In this document: positions 1-6,870 of the stretch, in pieces
How positions within the stretch are numbered: the first letter of the stretch is position 1
Layout of the letters: each line of letters starts with the position of its first letter
Virus record (IMG/VR): IMGVR_UViG_3300042386_000224
Location: 1 to 29,762 of that record
Source of the DNA: a virus
Direction: 5' to 3' (one strand)
DNA: 29,762 nt
Translations under genes and position numbers: made by a program
Notes under the pieces: model-generated
What the model was told of the DNA's origin: nothing
What the model saw: the letters and a program-made list of their open reading frames with translations, nothing else
Database searches by the model: none

Positions 1-2
1 TA

Positions 3-3000
3 AACGAATATAAACACTATATTTCTTCCAGAGGTGATGCATATGAGCGTTTCAAGTCTATGGATTGGCTTAGAAATAATGGCTACTCTTTCAGTAATCA
101 TGCTTTTGTTGACCATCGGGCTAGGATCTATGATCGTGGCCTTATTAGTCCGCAATCAGGAGAATCATTCAGACCTTTCTTAAATACTGAAGTTGAAAAA
201 GTTCTTGGTGAAGATGGTTATAGAAACTTTAGAGATCAAATAGGCGCGTTCATGGGCGGTCTGAATGATGTATTTGAAGGCAGATATAATTCATTGTCAT
301 TTACAGGCAGACAAAAGATTGCTGATAAATTGTGGCCAGAGATGGTAGATATTGGTAATAAAATGTTACGTGGTAAACCAGGAGATATTCGCGCTATATT
401 AGAGTCTGATATGGTGCAATTAGTTGAAGGCGAAGAGTTAGGTAAGTTCTTTAGGTTTGCTATGGAAGCGGCTAAGATAGATAATTATCTAAATGAAAAA
501 CCACTAGCTGTTATCGTAAAAGGTAATCCTAAGTTTATAAAAGGTAATCCGTTAGCTGATAAGTTTTATAACGATATAAAAGCTAAGTTAGAAAATAACG
601 GTTATCGAGTTGAATTTGACATTGGTGCAGATTTTACTGAACCTGATCAAAAAGCAGCATTAGTAGTTGGGCATTCGAGAGGCGTAGATAGATTGAAATA
701 TGCAGCTAAAACATCTAAAACATTTGAAATAAAAACTAAATCAGATGTTGGAAGTAGTCCTTTGCATTACACTTTGTCTGAGTCAGATTTGAAAAATTTA
801 GCTTCAACTAATAGAATGAATTCCTATAAAACTGCTCTTGCTCTTGAACAAGATGCTTCGTCATCTGGTGCACAGATTATTGCTTTAACTACTAAGAATA
901 AACAGCTTGCATCGCTATCTAATGTTGTTCCTACAAATCAGAAAAGACGTCTATATGATGAAATTGCTGCAGCAACATTTAATGATCCACGATTTAAAGT
1001 ATTAAATGAAAGATTAGGTCTCAATGAAAAGGATTTACGTAAAGCTGCAAAAGCTCAAAATATGGTTACGTTTTATGGAGCTGGAGAAAGAACTGGAATT
1101 CTTAATGTTGAAGGTAAGCTTGCAAAAGTATTGGAAAAGAAACCTGCAAAACCGCCTGAAGTAAAAGTGACAGAAGGTTTGTTATCTGAAAGACAAGACT
1201 CAGCTGGCTTATTACGTGTATTAGGTGTTGAAAACAAAACAGACCCTAATTATGTAGGTACACCAGACGAAATTATTAAAGCTCAAGGTGATTTAATTGC
1301 TAAAGCTATGAAAGGTAAGTTATCTCCTGCAGAGTTAAAAGATACATTTAAATGGTTACATACCGCTGATATTGAACTAACAGATGAACGAAAAGAACGT
1401 GCTACATATAAAACATTCGATCATAAGACTGGCGAGAAATTTTCTAAAGAGAAAATAGCTGAAAATAAAGCTAAATTTGAACAGCGCTCAAAAGGCGATA
1501 CTAAGAAATATATTGCTATGCAAGTTGTAGAAGAACTCGGTGAGTTTTTGGATGAGCATTTAAAATCTTTAAATGTCCCTTCTGATTCTAGAGCTTTCAA
1601 ATTATTAGAAGCTCAAAAACGTATTTTAAAGTCAAATAGATTTGGTGAAGATACTATCATTAAAGATGAAGCTAGTGTTTATAATCTAAAGACAAATAAA
1701 CAAGCAGCTGAAATGGCTTTGGAAGATGCAGGATTTACACCTGCTACTACAGATACAGAAAAGACAATTTCAGATCTTAATTCAGCGTTACAAGAAGAAT
1801 TAGTTAATGTAGCTAAAAAGCCTGAAACATTTGCACCTACTTTAGTTGTTAGAGCTAGTGATAGAGACAAAGTATTAAATGAAATATCAGCACGTGCAGC
1901 AAGATATGAAAAGTTTGATCCTGAAACTACTGCGCAACTAAAACAATTAAGAGAAAATGTAAAAGACATATTTAATAAAGGCCTAGATCCTGGTGACGAG
2001 ATTATGGAACAGTTATATTTCCTTGATCCTGCCACTAAAGACTTAGTGGAAAAGATGACACATACCTATGATATGGTTGTTACGCCAAGAGATTTTCAAG
2101 CTATTGCTAAATTAATGTCTGAGCATCTTAGTGAACAAGTACCTATTTTAAAAGACTTTACAAAATTTTTCGGCAGATTGGCTGAAGATTACCTGACTAA
2201 TGCCAAACCTTCTCAAGCTGCTTTAGATTGGAAATCAATAGGAACTACCGCAGTTTTAGGTGTTCGTAAAAAAGGTTATGTCCTCCCTGACAGGATAAGT
2301 GAAATACTAGGACTAAAAGCTGGTGAAGCGCTATCAGAGAAATTTTTAAAACGATTTGATGGCTGGAAACCAGATGGAACATTAGCTGATTTAATATATG
2401 GTGTAAAAGCACCTAATGACAGACGTACTGGATTTAAGGTATTTAGATTAGAACCTATTGAAAAATTAAATATATCTAAAGGTTTTGAAATATTTTATGC
2501 TAATAAGCTTCCTAAGTCATGGACTAATGTCCCATGGGTAAATTTTGATGGTAAGATTATCGAACAAAATTTCACACAATCTTTTGAAGAACGATTAGCA
2601 TATAAAGATAAAGATGGTAATTGGATTAATAACTTAGTCCAAATACAACAAAAGACCGAAGCTACTTGGTGGGAACAAGTAGTAAATGCTGATGGGAAAA
2701 TAAATGATATCGCAGATGCCACAAAAGCACGCACAGCTTATGCAGTCAACGGAAACCACTCCAATGACGCAACATTGGTCAAAAATTTCCACCTATGGGG
2801 ACGAGACAATAAGATTGCCACAAGCACCATTCACGATGCGTTTTTCGCCAATGCAGCCGATATGTTGGAGGCCCGGAAGGGTATAAGAAAACTTTACGCT
2901 AATGTATTAGATAAAAATCCTGTTAAAGTTACATTAGATGAAATGTTAGCAAGAGGTTTCCCTAAAGAATTATATGATCAATATTTAAACGAAGCTATTG

Positions 3001-3149
3001 ACAAAGGATTAATACCTGTAGCAGGCAAATCAGTTGTCGGTGGTAAAATATTAACAGAAAAAGACATCTTAACTAAAAAAGATGTTATGAGTGAAATTCC
3101 CGATCCAACTAAGTTTGATGATGATTGGGGTTTCTATGGAATAGGATAA
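3..3149 (+). CDS. Single-subunit (T7/N4-class) RNA polymerase, 5'-truncated by window edge
   Basis: Reads open from nt 3, so the gene starts upstream; the ATG at 60 is internal. Numbering from that ATG, the hallmarks of single-subunit RNA polymerases appear in order: a DxxGR-like motif DHRARIY (D18-R22; Gly replaced by Ala), motif A QDASSSGAQ with catalytic D265, motif B RKAAKAQNMVTFYG with R327, K331, M335 and Y339 in exact T7 spacing, a PWVNFDG strand matching T7 HWVTPDG, and motif C TIHDAF with catalytic D926. Spacing is far larger than in T7: about 100 extra residues (145-247, containing GHSRG at 204-208) just before motif A, and about 300 or more between motifs B and C. The promoter-binding N-terminal part is not visible. 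It probably transcribes phage genes, either made in the host or packaged in the virion; its place next to the capsid genes makes packaging plausible but unproven. Base composition changes around motif C (2705-2885). Confidence 0.88.
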   Translation, partial: NEYKHYISSRGDAYERFKSMDWLRNNGYSFSNHAFVDHRARIYDRGLISPQSGESFRPFLNTEVEKVLGEDGYRNFRDQIGAFMGGLNDVFEGRYNSLSFTGRQKIADKLWPEMVDIGNKMLRGKPGDIRAILESDMVQLVEGEELGKFFRFAMEAAKIDNYLNEKPLAVIVKGNPKFIKGNPLADKFYNDIKAKLENNGYRVEFDIGADFTEPDQKAALVVGHSRGVDRLKYAAKTSKTFEIKTKSDVGSSPLHYTLSESDLKNLASTNRMNSYKTALALEQDASSSGAQIIALTTKNKQLASLSNVVPTNQKRRLYDEIAAATFNDPRFKVLNERLGLNEKDLRKAAKAQNMVTFYGAGERTGILNVEGKLAKVLEKKPAKPPEVKVTEGLLSERQDSAGLLRVLGVENKTDPNYVGTPDEIIKAQGDLIAKAMKGKLSPAELKDTFKWLHTADIELTDERKERATYKTFDHKTGEKFSKEKIAENKAKFEQRSKGDTKKYIAMQVVEELGEFLDEHLKSLNVPSDSRAFKLLEAQKRILKSNRFGEDTIIKDEASVYNLKTNKQAAEMALEDAGFTPATTDTEKTISDLNSALQEELVNVAKKPETFAPTLVVRASDRDKVLNEISARAARYEKFDPETTAQLKQLRENVKDIFNKGLDPGDEIMEQLYFLDPATKDLVEKMTHTYDMVVTPRDFQAIAKLMSEHLSEQVPILKDFTKFFGRLAEDYLTNAKPSQAALDWKSIGTTAVLGVRKKGYVLPDRISEILGLKAGEALSEKFLKRFDGWKPDGTLADLIYGVKAPNDRRTGFKVFRLEPIEKLNISKGFEIFYANKLPKSWTNVPWVNFDGKIIEQNFTQSFEERLAYKDKDGNWINNLVQIQQKTEATWWEQVVNADGKINDIADATKARTAYAVNGNHSNDATLVKNFHLWGRDNKIATSTIHDAFFANAADMLEARKGIRKLYANVLDKNPVKVTLDEMLARGFPKELYDQYLNEAIDKGLIPVAGKSVVGGKILTEKDILTKKDVMSEIPDPTKFDDDWGFYGIG

Positions 3150-3153
3150 TTAT

Positions 3154-3288
3154 ATGTCAGCAGAAATTAAAAGATGTACATGTCAACACCCTAATCAAGA
3201 TAATCTCCACGGTAAACAAATGCGTGTAATGAACCCAGATCAAAAGAAAGGTTTTACATGTACTGTATGCGGAGCAAAACACAAATGA
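3154..3288 (+). CDS. Small zinc-ribbon protein (44 aa)
   Basis: A short ORF starting ATG 3154, four bases after the polymerase stop, with AGGATA overlapping that stop as a weak ribosome site. The product has a CTC pair (C8, C10) and a CTVCG pair (C36, C39), a four-cysteine arrangement fitting a single zinc-binding ribbon. Between them lie the QDNLHGK and RVMNP segments; the same overall pattern (CxCxH, QD, YG, RVxN, CTVCG) occurs in small uncharacterised proteins of other phages. Its stop overlaps the next start (ATGA), so the two are probably translationally coupled. Function is unknown; binding to nucleic acid or to the polymerase encoded just upstream is conceivable but only a guess. Confidence 0.72.
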   Translation: MSAEIKRCTCQHPNQDNLHGKQMRVMNPDQKKGFTCTVCGAKHK

Positions 3289-3506
3289 GATTTAGTCACG
3301 CATTAGATATGATAATTGCTGGTCAAAAACTAGCACGTAGCGGTTGGAACGGAAAAGATATGTATATCAAATTAGTCAAAGCGCATGACTTTGAGTTTTC
3401 TGAATTGAATTCTCACTTTGTCATTAAAAATGTCAGAAACTCTTTTGATACATGGGTTCCTTCAGTCTCTGATTTATTAGCAGAAGATTGGGTTTTGGTT
3501 AGTTAG
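3285..3506 (+). CDS. tad2: DUF2829 / Tad2-like protein, putative anti-Thoeris factor (73 aa)
   Basis: The start is taken at ATG 3285 (ATGA overlap with the zinc-ribbon gene) and not the in-frame ATG at 3258, because the family begins at this point: MRFSHALDMIIAGQKLARSG, then WNGKDMYIKLV, and at the C terminus TWVPSVSDLLAEDWVLV. The block RxGWNGKxM and the ending WxPSxSDLLAEDW are diagnostic of DUF2829. Known family facts: Tad2 proteins carry this domain and act as sponges that bind the cyclic ADP-ribose signal made by the Thoeris defence system, so the effector is not activated. This copy is short because the variable middle loop found in longer members is reduced. Not all DUF2829 proteins have been tested, so the anti-defence role is inferred. 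It is the last gene before the intergenic control region. Confidence 0.78.
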   Translation: MRFSHALDMIIAGQKLARSGWNGKDMYIKLVKAHDFEFSELNSHFVIKNVRNSFDTWVPSVSDLLAEDWVLVS

Positions 3507-3527
3507 ACCCCGTTAAATTAACCCTAA
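3504..3527. repeat. Direct repeat copy 1, core CCCGTTAAATTAACCCTAA
   Basis: The 24-bp unit begins on the stop codon of the DUF2829 gene and matches copy 2 (3618-3641) at 23 of 24 positions. The inner GTTAA-A-TTAAC is a perfect 11-bp palindrome. It is followed by eight bases and then TCCCCC (3533-3538), an arrangement shared with copy 3 near 29720. It may be a promoter for the phage polymerase or a protein-binding site; orientation is not settled. Confidence 0.85.
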
Positions 3528-3545
3528 GTCGGTCCCCCTATATTA

Positions 3546-3616
3546 TAATCCCTTAGTTAATCAGTCTATCATATATTCTTAATAAATATACTAATAGATG
3601 TATATCTTAGGGATTA
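3546..3616. other. AT-rich interrupted hairpin between direct repeats
   Basis: Outer arms TAATCCCT (3546-3553) and AGGGATTA (3609-3616) are perfectly complementary. Inside them TCTAT (3565-3569) pairs with ATAGA (3594-3598), and TATATT (3572-3577) pairs with AATATA (3585-3590) around a 7-base loop. There is no T-run after the structure, so it does not look like an ordinary intrinsic terminator. The segment is about three-quarters A+T and lies exactly between the two direct repeats. An RNA processing site, a replication origin or a cruciform protein site are the main options. Confidence 0.55.
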
Positions 3617-3617
3617 A

Positions 3618-3641
3618 TAGAACCCGTTAAATTAACCCTAA
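3618..3641. repeat. Direct repeat copy 2, core CCCGTTAAATTAACCCTAA
   Basis: Shares 19 identical consecutive bases with copy 1 and 23 of 24 overall, 114 bp away. It lies 77 bp upstream of the scaffold start, where a late promoter for the head genes would be expected. It contains AATTAACCCT, the first ten bases of the phage T3 promoter, but is not followed by a GGG start at the T3 distance. The downstream C-run seen at copies 1 and 3 is missing here. Confidence 0.85.
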
Positions 3642-3717
3642 ACATTAAAACAAAATATCCTATAGGGCAGATTGTATCTGTTCTATGTAACTGAGTTGTA
3701 CTCAAAGGAAATTACCA

Positions 3718-4356
3718 ATGACCGAAAATGTCGAACAAGAAGAAACTAACAATACTACTCCGCCTCCTGCTCCTTCCAATCCTCCTGTGGATGATGTGGA
3801 CTCGAAAATCCAGGAAGCTCTTAAACCTATTAAGTCCAAACTTGATAATGCTTATAAGGAACGTGACGACGCGTTAAAGAAAGCTGCAGAGTATGAACAA
3901 AAAGAAAAAGAAGCTGAATTAAAAAGACTTCAAGAAGAAGGAAAACATAAAGAAGCTTATGAACTTCAGTTAGCGGAAGCCAATGCTAAATTGGAAACGA
4001 TAACAAAACGTAACATAGAACTTGCTAGGGACTTAGAAGTAAAATCTATTCTTAGTGGGTATACGTTTAGGAGTGATAAAGCTGCAGATATGGCATATAT
4101 GGATGTGGCATCGCAACTTATACAAAATGAAAATGGAGTATGGGTGCATAAATCAGGAACTGATCTAAGAACCTTTATAAAACAATTTTCTGAAGACGAT
4201 AATAATTCTTTCTTATTCAAACCAAAAGTTTCGACAGGGGCAGGTCAGACAAGTTCTAGCAGTACTTCTCAAGATACTTCGAATAAATCTTTATTCAACT
4301 TATCACAAGATGAAGTACTTAAACGTGCTGCTGAAGGGTCACTTCGCAGGAAATAA
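3718..4356 (+). CDS. Capsid scaffolding protein (212 aa)
   Basis: Recognised from position (directly before the major capsid gene) and composition. A proline-rich acidic N terminus (residues 1-30) is followed by a long charged helix rich in Lys, Glu, Gln and Ala (about 30-110) likely to form a coiled coil. Then come a mixed region (about 110-165), a Ser/Thr/Gln linker (about 170-190), and a short C-terminal helix ending in LRRK. Head scaffolds often use such a basic C-terminal helix to hold coat protein. Start ATG 3718 follows AAAGGAA (3704-3710); a small hairpin TGAGT/ACTCA (3692-3704) sits just upstream of that ribosome site. No protease motif is seen. It would be absent from mature virions. 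No sequence-specific family signature was recognised, so the call rests on context. Confidence 0.8.
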   Translation: MTENVEQEETNNTTPPPAPSNPPVDDVDSKIQEALKPIKSKLDNAYKERDDALKKAAEYEQKEKEAELKRLQEEGKHKEAYELQLAEANAKLETITKRNIELARDLEVKSILSGYTFRSDKAADMAYMDVASQLIQNENGVWVHKSGTDLRTFIKQFSEDDNNSFLFKPKVSTGAGQTSSSSTSQDTSNKSLFNLSQDEVLKRAAEGSLRRK

Positions 4357-4377
4357 ATACTTTAAGGAAAATAAAAG

Positions 4378-5601
4378 ATGGGTGCTTCAACTTTAACCCT
4401 CCCTACAGGGGTTTCGGGTTTAAATAATAACTATGTATTACAAGAAGCGATTGGTGCTTATAGCGATGAAGCTTACACCACTGCAAAGAAATTATCTGGT
4501 ACAGGTATCACTTCTTCTAATCCACAAATTGACACTAGCACAGAAACCTTTATCGGTCAAATGCGTTGGTTCAAACCATTAAACCCAACTATCAATGTTG
4601 CGTCATTAACTGACTCTACAGATGGTACAAAAACTAACTATGACACTGACTACAGCACATACATTAAAACTGTGCGTACACATGGTGCTGAAAAAGTTAA
4701 TATGCAACAAATCGTAACACAACAAGACGGTTTAGCTAAAATTGGTCGTGACTTCGGTGAAACCCGTGCTCAAGACGAACACAATGCTATTCTTTCTGTG
4801 TTAAAAGGTGTTGCTGTTTCTGAATTATTGAATGGTGCTGCCACAGGTACAGGTGTAACTGGTGTAGGCGGTCAAACATTCACCAATGATCCTGCAGATA
4901 AATCTTATGGTTTCTATGTTGATCTTGGTACAAACAAAATTACTACTGCTAATGGTGTTTCACCTGCAGGCGCTACTAACTATGCATACCAAGGCGCGTC
5001 ACGTGCTGAAGGTTTCTTAAATGCATTTGGTATGGCATTCAAAGACTATGAACCAGATTGGGCATACTTAGTTGTATCTCCTGAAACTTTGGCTTCATTC
5101 CGTTCAGCTAACTTTGTTGACGAAACAACTATTGTTGATGGTAACATTAACTTTAACACAATCTTTAACGGTAAATTCCGTTTAATTACTACACGTGCTT
5201 CACAATCATTATCATCTGCTGAATTGACTAAAATCAATACAGGTGCTGGTGTTGACGTAGTAGGTACTAAAACTTCTTTCATTGTATTGCCTGGTGCAAT
5301 CGCTATGGAAAACTTAACTGTACCTGATTCTGTTGAAGTATACCGTGATGCTAACAAATATAAAGGTGGCGGTACAACTTCTATCTGGAATCGTTGGGGT
5401 TATGTATTAGCTCCTGCTGGTTACGATTGGAATGGTGCTAAAACTGCATTCCCATCTGATGCTGACTATATGGGTGTTGTTGAAGGCGGTGTTACTAAAG
5501 CACTTACTGCAGCATCTGTTATTGGCAGCACAAGAGGTGTGTGGACACGTAAAACACAATCTGCATTATCATTAGGTATCTTGCCTGTATTCCATTCTTA
5601 A
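4378..5601 (+). CDS. Major capsid protein (407 aa)
   Basis: Follows the scaffold by 21 bases with ribosome site AAGGA (4363-4369 region) and ATG 4378. Length and position fit an HK97-fold major coat protein of the group encoded with a separate scaffold. The N-terminal third contains the segments TFIGQMRWFKPLNPTINVAS and EKVNMQQIVTQQDGLAKIGR, followed by a helical DFGETRAQDEHNAILSVLKG that would match the long spine helix. The region with YLVVSPETLASFRSANFVDE resembles capsid A-domain text, and WNRWGYVLAPAGYDWNG near residue 340-356 is typical of C-terminal P-domain strands. Codon choice changes here toward AAC, GAC, TTC and GGT, the expected bias of the most abundant phage protein. The downstream gene starts 10 bases later. 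Confidence 0.87.
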   Translation: MGASTLTLPTGVSGLNNNYVLQEAIGAYSDEAYTTAKKLSGTGITSSNPQIDTSTETFIGQMRWFKPLNPTINVASLTDSTDGTKTNYDTDYSTYIKTVRTHGAEKVNMQQIVTQQDGLAKIGRDFGETRAQDEHNAILSVLKGVAVSELLNGAATGTGVTGVGGQTFTNDPADKSYGFYVDLGTNKITTANGVSPAGATNYAYQGASRAEGFLNAFGMAFKDYEPDWAYLVVSPETLASFRSANFVDETTIVDGNINFNTIFNGKFRLITTRASQSLSSAELTKINTGAGVDVVGTKTSFIVLPGAIAMENLTVPDSVEVYRDANKYKGGGTTSIWNRWGYVLAPAGYDWNGAKTAFPSDADYMGVVEGGVTKALTAASVIGSTRGVWTRKTQSALSLGILPVFHS

Positions 5602-5611
5602 GGAGTAAGTT

Positions 5612-6094
5612 ATGGCACTAGTTAAAGGCGTTACTTCAAATGCTACTGTAACTGAGGCCAATATTTATTTCGAAAATAGATTAGATGTAGCAGCTTGGAC
5701 TGATGCCCCTGATGTACAGAAAGAGCAATCATTATGCACTGCTACATTTATGTTGGATGAATTGGATTGGATTGGAGTAGCTACAAGTCCAAATCAGTTA
5801 CTTGCACATCCTCGTAAAGATGGTGAATACTTTGATCCCAAATTAGGTATACTTGTTCCTTTAATTTCTACTGATGTTGATCAAAGAGTAGTTAAAGCTA
5901 CTTATGAGTTAGCTTATCATTTATTAAATAATGATGGATTACTCGACAACACTGGTTTAATCAAAGACTTAGAACTTAGTGGCTTAAAGCTTAGCGTCAT
6001 TAGACCTGCGGATAAAATTCCTATGGTTGTTAAGACACTTATCAAACCGTTACTCCGGAATAGCGGCAAGAGAACATGGTGGAGGGCTAATTAA
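5612..6094 (+). CDS. Head-tail connector/adaptor (DnaT-like annotated family, 160 aa)
   Basis: The first gene after the capsid gene, with ribosome site AAGGAG and ATG 5612. The N-terminal half has the pattern ANIYFENRLDVAAWTDA, then a helix with LCTATFMLDELDWIGVATSP and NQLLAHPRKDGEYFD, which fits the small neck protein family that databases often mislabel as DnaT-like ssDNA-binding. In siphoviruses this protein docks under the portal ring as the first connector. The C terminus (IRPADKIPMVVKTLIKPLLR, then basic RTWWRAN) also fits the family, where a proline-rich tail usually ends at the portal interface. It overlaps the next start by one base (TAATG), with GGAGG at 6081-6085 serving that gene. 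Confidence 0.75.
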   Translation: MALVKGVTSNATVTEANIYFENRLDVAAWTDAPDVQKEQSLCTATFMLDELDWIGVATSPNQLLAHPRKDGEYFDPKLGILVPLISTDVDQRVVKATYELAYHLLNNDGLLDNTGLIKDLELSGLKLSVIRPADKIPMVVKTLIKPLLRNSGKRTWWRAN

Positions 6095-6438
6095 TGTCTT
6101 ATAATTCATTAATTGGTAATGCACTAAATAAAGCTTTTAATGCAGCTAAAGATCTAGCTATTGAAGCAACTTTCACTAAAACAACCAATTCAGAGTTTGA
6201 TTTTAGTACTGGTGAAGTTAATGAAACGACTATACCTTCGATAACGACAAAAATAATTATTACAAAGACGTCTAAAACTCCAGAAGCAAAAACGATGACT
6301 ATTATGTTTAAAACAAAAGAAGTCGGACCGTTTTCAATGACTGACCATGTTTATATAGATGGTGATAAGTGGCATTTTGGAAATATGATTACATCTAATA
6401 ACCATATTTCTGTTGTCGAATTATTTCATGAGGTATAA
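6094..6438 (+). CDS. Head closure / neck protein (114 aa)
   Basis: Starts within the TAATG overlap and follows GGAGG at 8 bases. An N-terminal amphipathic helix (residues 1-25) is followed by a beta-rich part with TTKIIITKTSK, MTIMFKTKEVGPFSMTDHV and YIDGDKWHFGNM. A small beta-barrel protein at this place, between connector and tail terminator, is normally the head closure (stopper) ring that seals DNA in the head and receives the tail. Identity is by context and fold expectation more than by sequence motif. The next gene follows two bases after its stop. Confidence 0.65.
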   Translation: MSYNSLIGNALNKAFNAAKDLAIEATFTKTTNSEFDFSTGEVNETTIPSITTKIIITKTSKTPEAKTMTIMFKTKEVGPFSMTDHVYIDGDKWHFGNMITSNNHISVVELFHEV

Positions 6439-6440
6439 TT

Positions 6441-6854
6441 ATGGGTAAGTACGAAATATTAGAGAGAGACGTTTATTCAGTTTTTAATTCTACTGAGTGG
6501 AAAGCTGAAAACATAAAAACATTCCCGACAAATTTTGTAGTTATGAATACTACTAATGATGAATTTATTCGCGTATCAGTGATACCTAGTGGAAAACCTA
6601 TAGATAGATATTCATTAGCAGGTATTCTAATAATTGATATATTTACTGCTGCAGGCTCTGGCACAAGACGTGCTATGATTATCGCAGATACTTTAGATAA
6701 ATATCTTCTAGATAAATCTAAAACAACAAGTACAGGTAAAGTAACACAATTCGGTATTAGCAGTTTGGTTCATAATGGGCCTGACAAAGCATTGCCTGTG
6801 ATACATAAGAGTACTTATACAATTGATTTCAACTTCTACGGAAGTCCTACTTAA
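6441..6854 (+). CDS. Tail terminator protein (137 aa)
   Basis: Lies between head closure and tail tube genes, the standard place of the tail terminator, which caps the growing tube and joins it to the head. Sequence features fit: an N-terminal helix (EILERDVYSVFNSTEWKAEN), a strand VVMNTTNDEFIRVSVIPSGK, then YSLAGILIIDIFTAAGSGTR, a helix ADTLDKYLLDK, and a final strand pair HKSTYTIDFNFYG. The segment GILIIDIFTAAGSG followed by a helix is the usual core of this family, where a strand with alternating hydrophobics precedes a Gly-rich turn. GAGGT just before the start is the ribosome site. It ends 16 bases before the tail tube start. Confidence 0.75.
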   Translation: MGKYEILERDVYSVFNSTEWKAENIKTFPTNFVVMNTTNDEFIRVSVIPSGKPIDRYSLAGILIIDIFTAAGSGTRRAMIIADTLDKYLLDKSKTTSTGKVTQFGISSLVHNGPDKALPVIHKSTYTIDFNFYGSPT

Positions 6855-6870
6855 ATTTAAAGGAATTAAA

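Noticed and set aside
60-62. ATG as start of the RNA polymerase gene
   Set aside because: The frame is open to the window edge and the text before it (AYERFKS) continues the polymerase; the essential N-terminal domain must lie upstream.
2704-2886. 60-aa plus-strand ORF in another frame over polymerase motif C
   Set aside because: It reflects the changed codon use of that patch; no ribosome site, and the polymerase frame clearly codes.
3544-3549. TATAAT as a host sigma-70 -10 box
   Set aside because: No acceptable -35 box stands 16-18 bases upstream and the region is so AT-rich that TATAAT is expected by chance.
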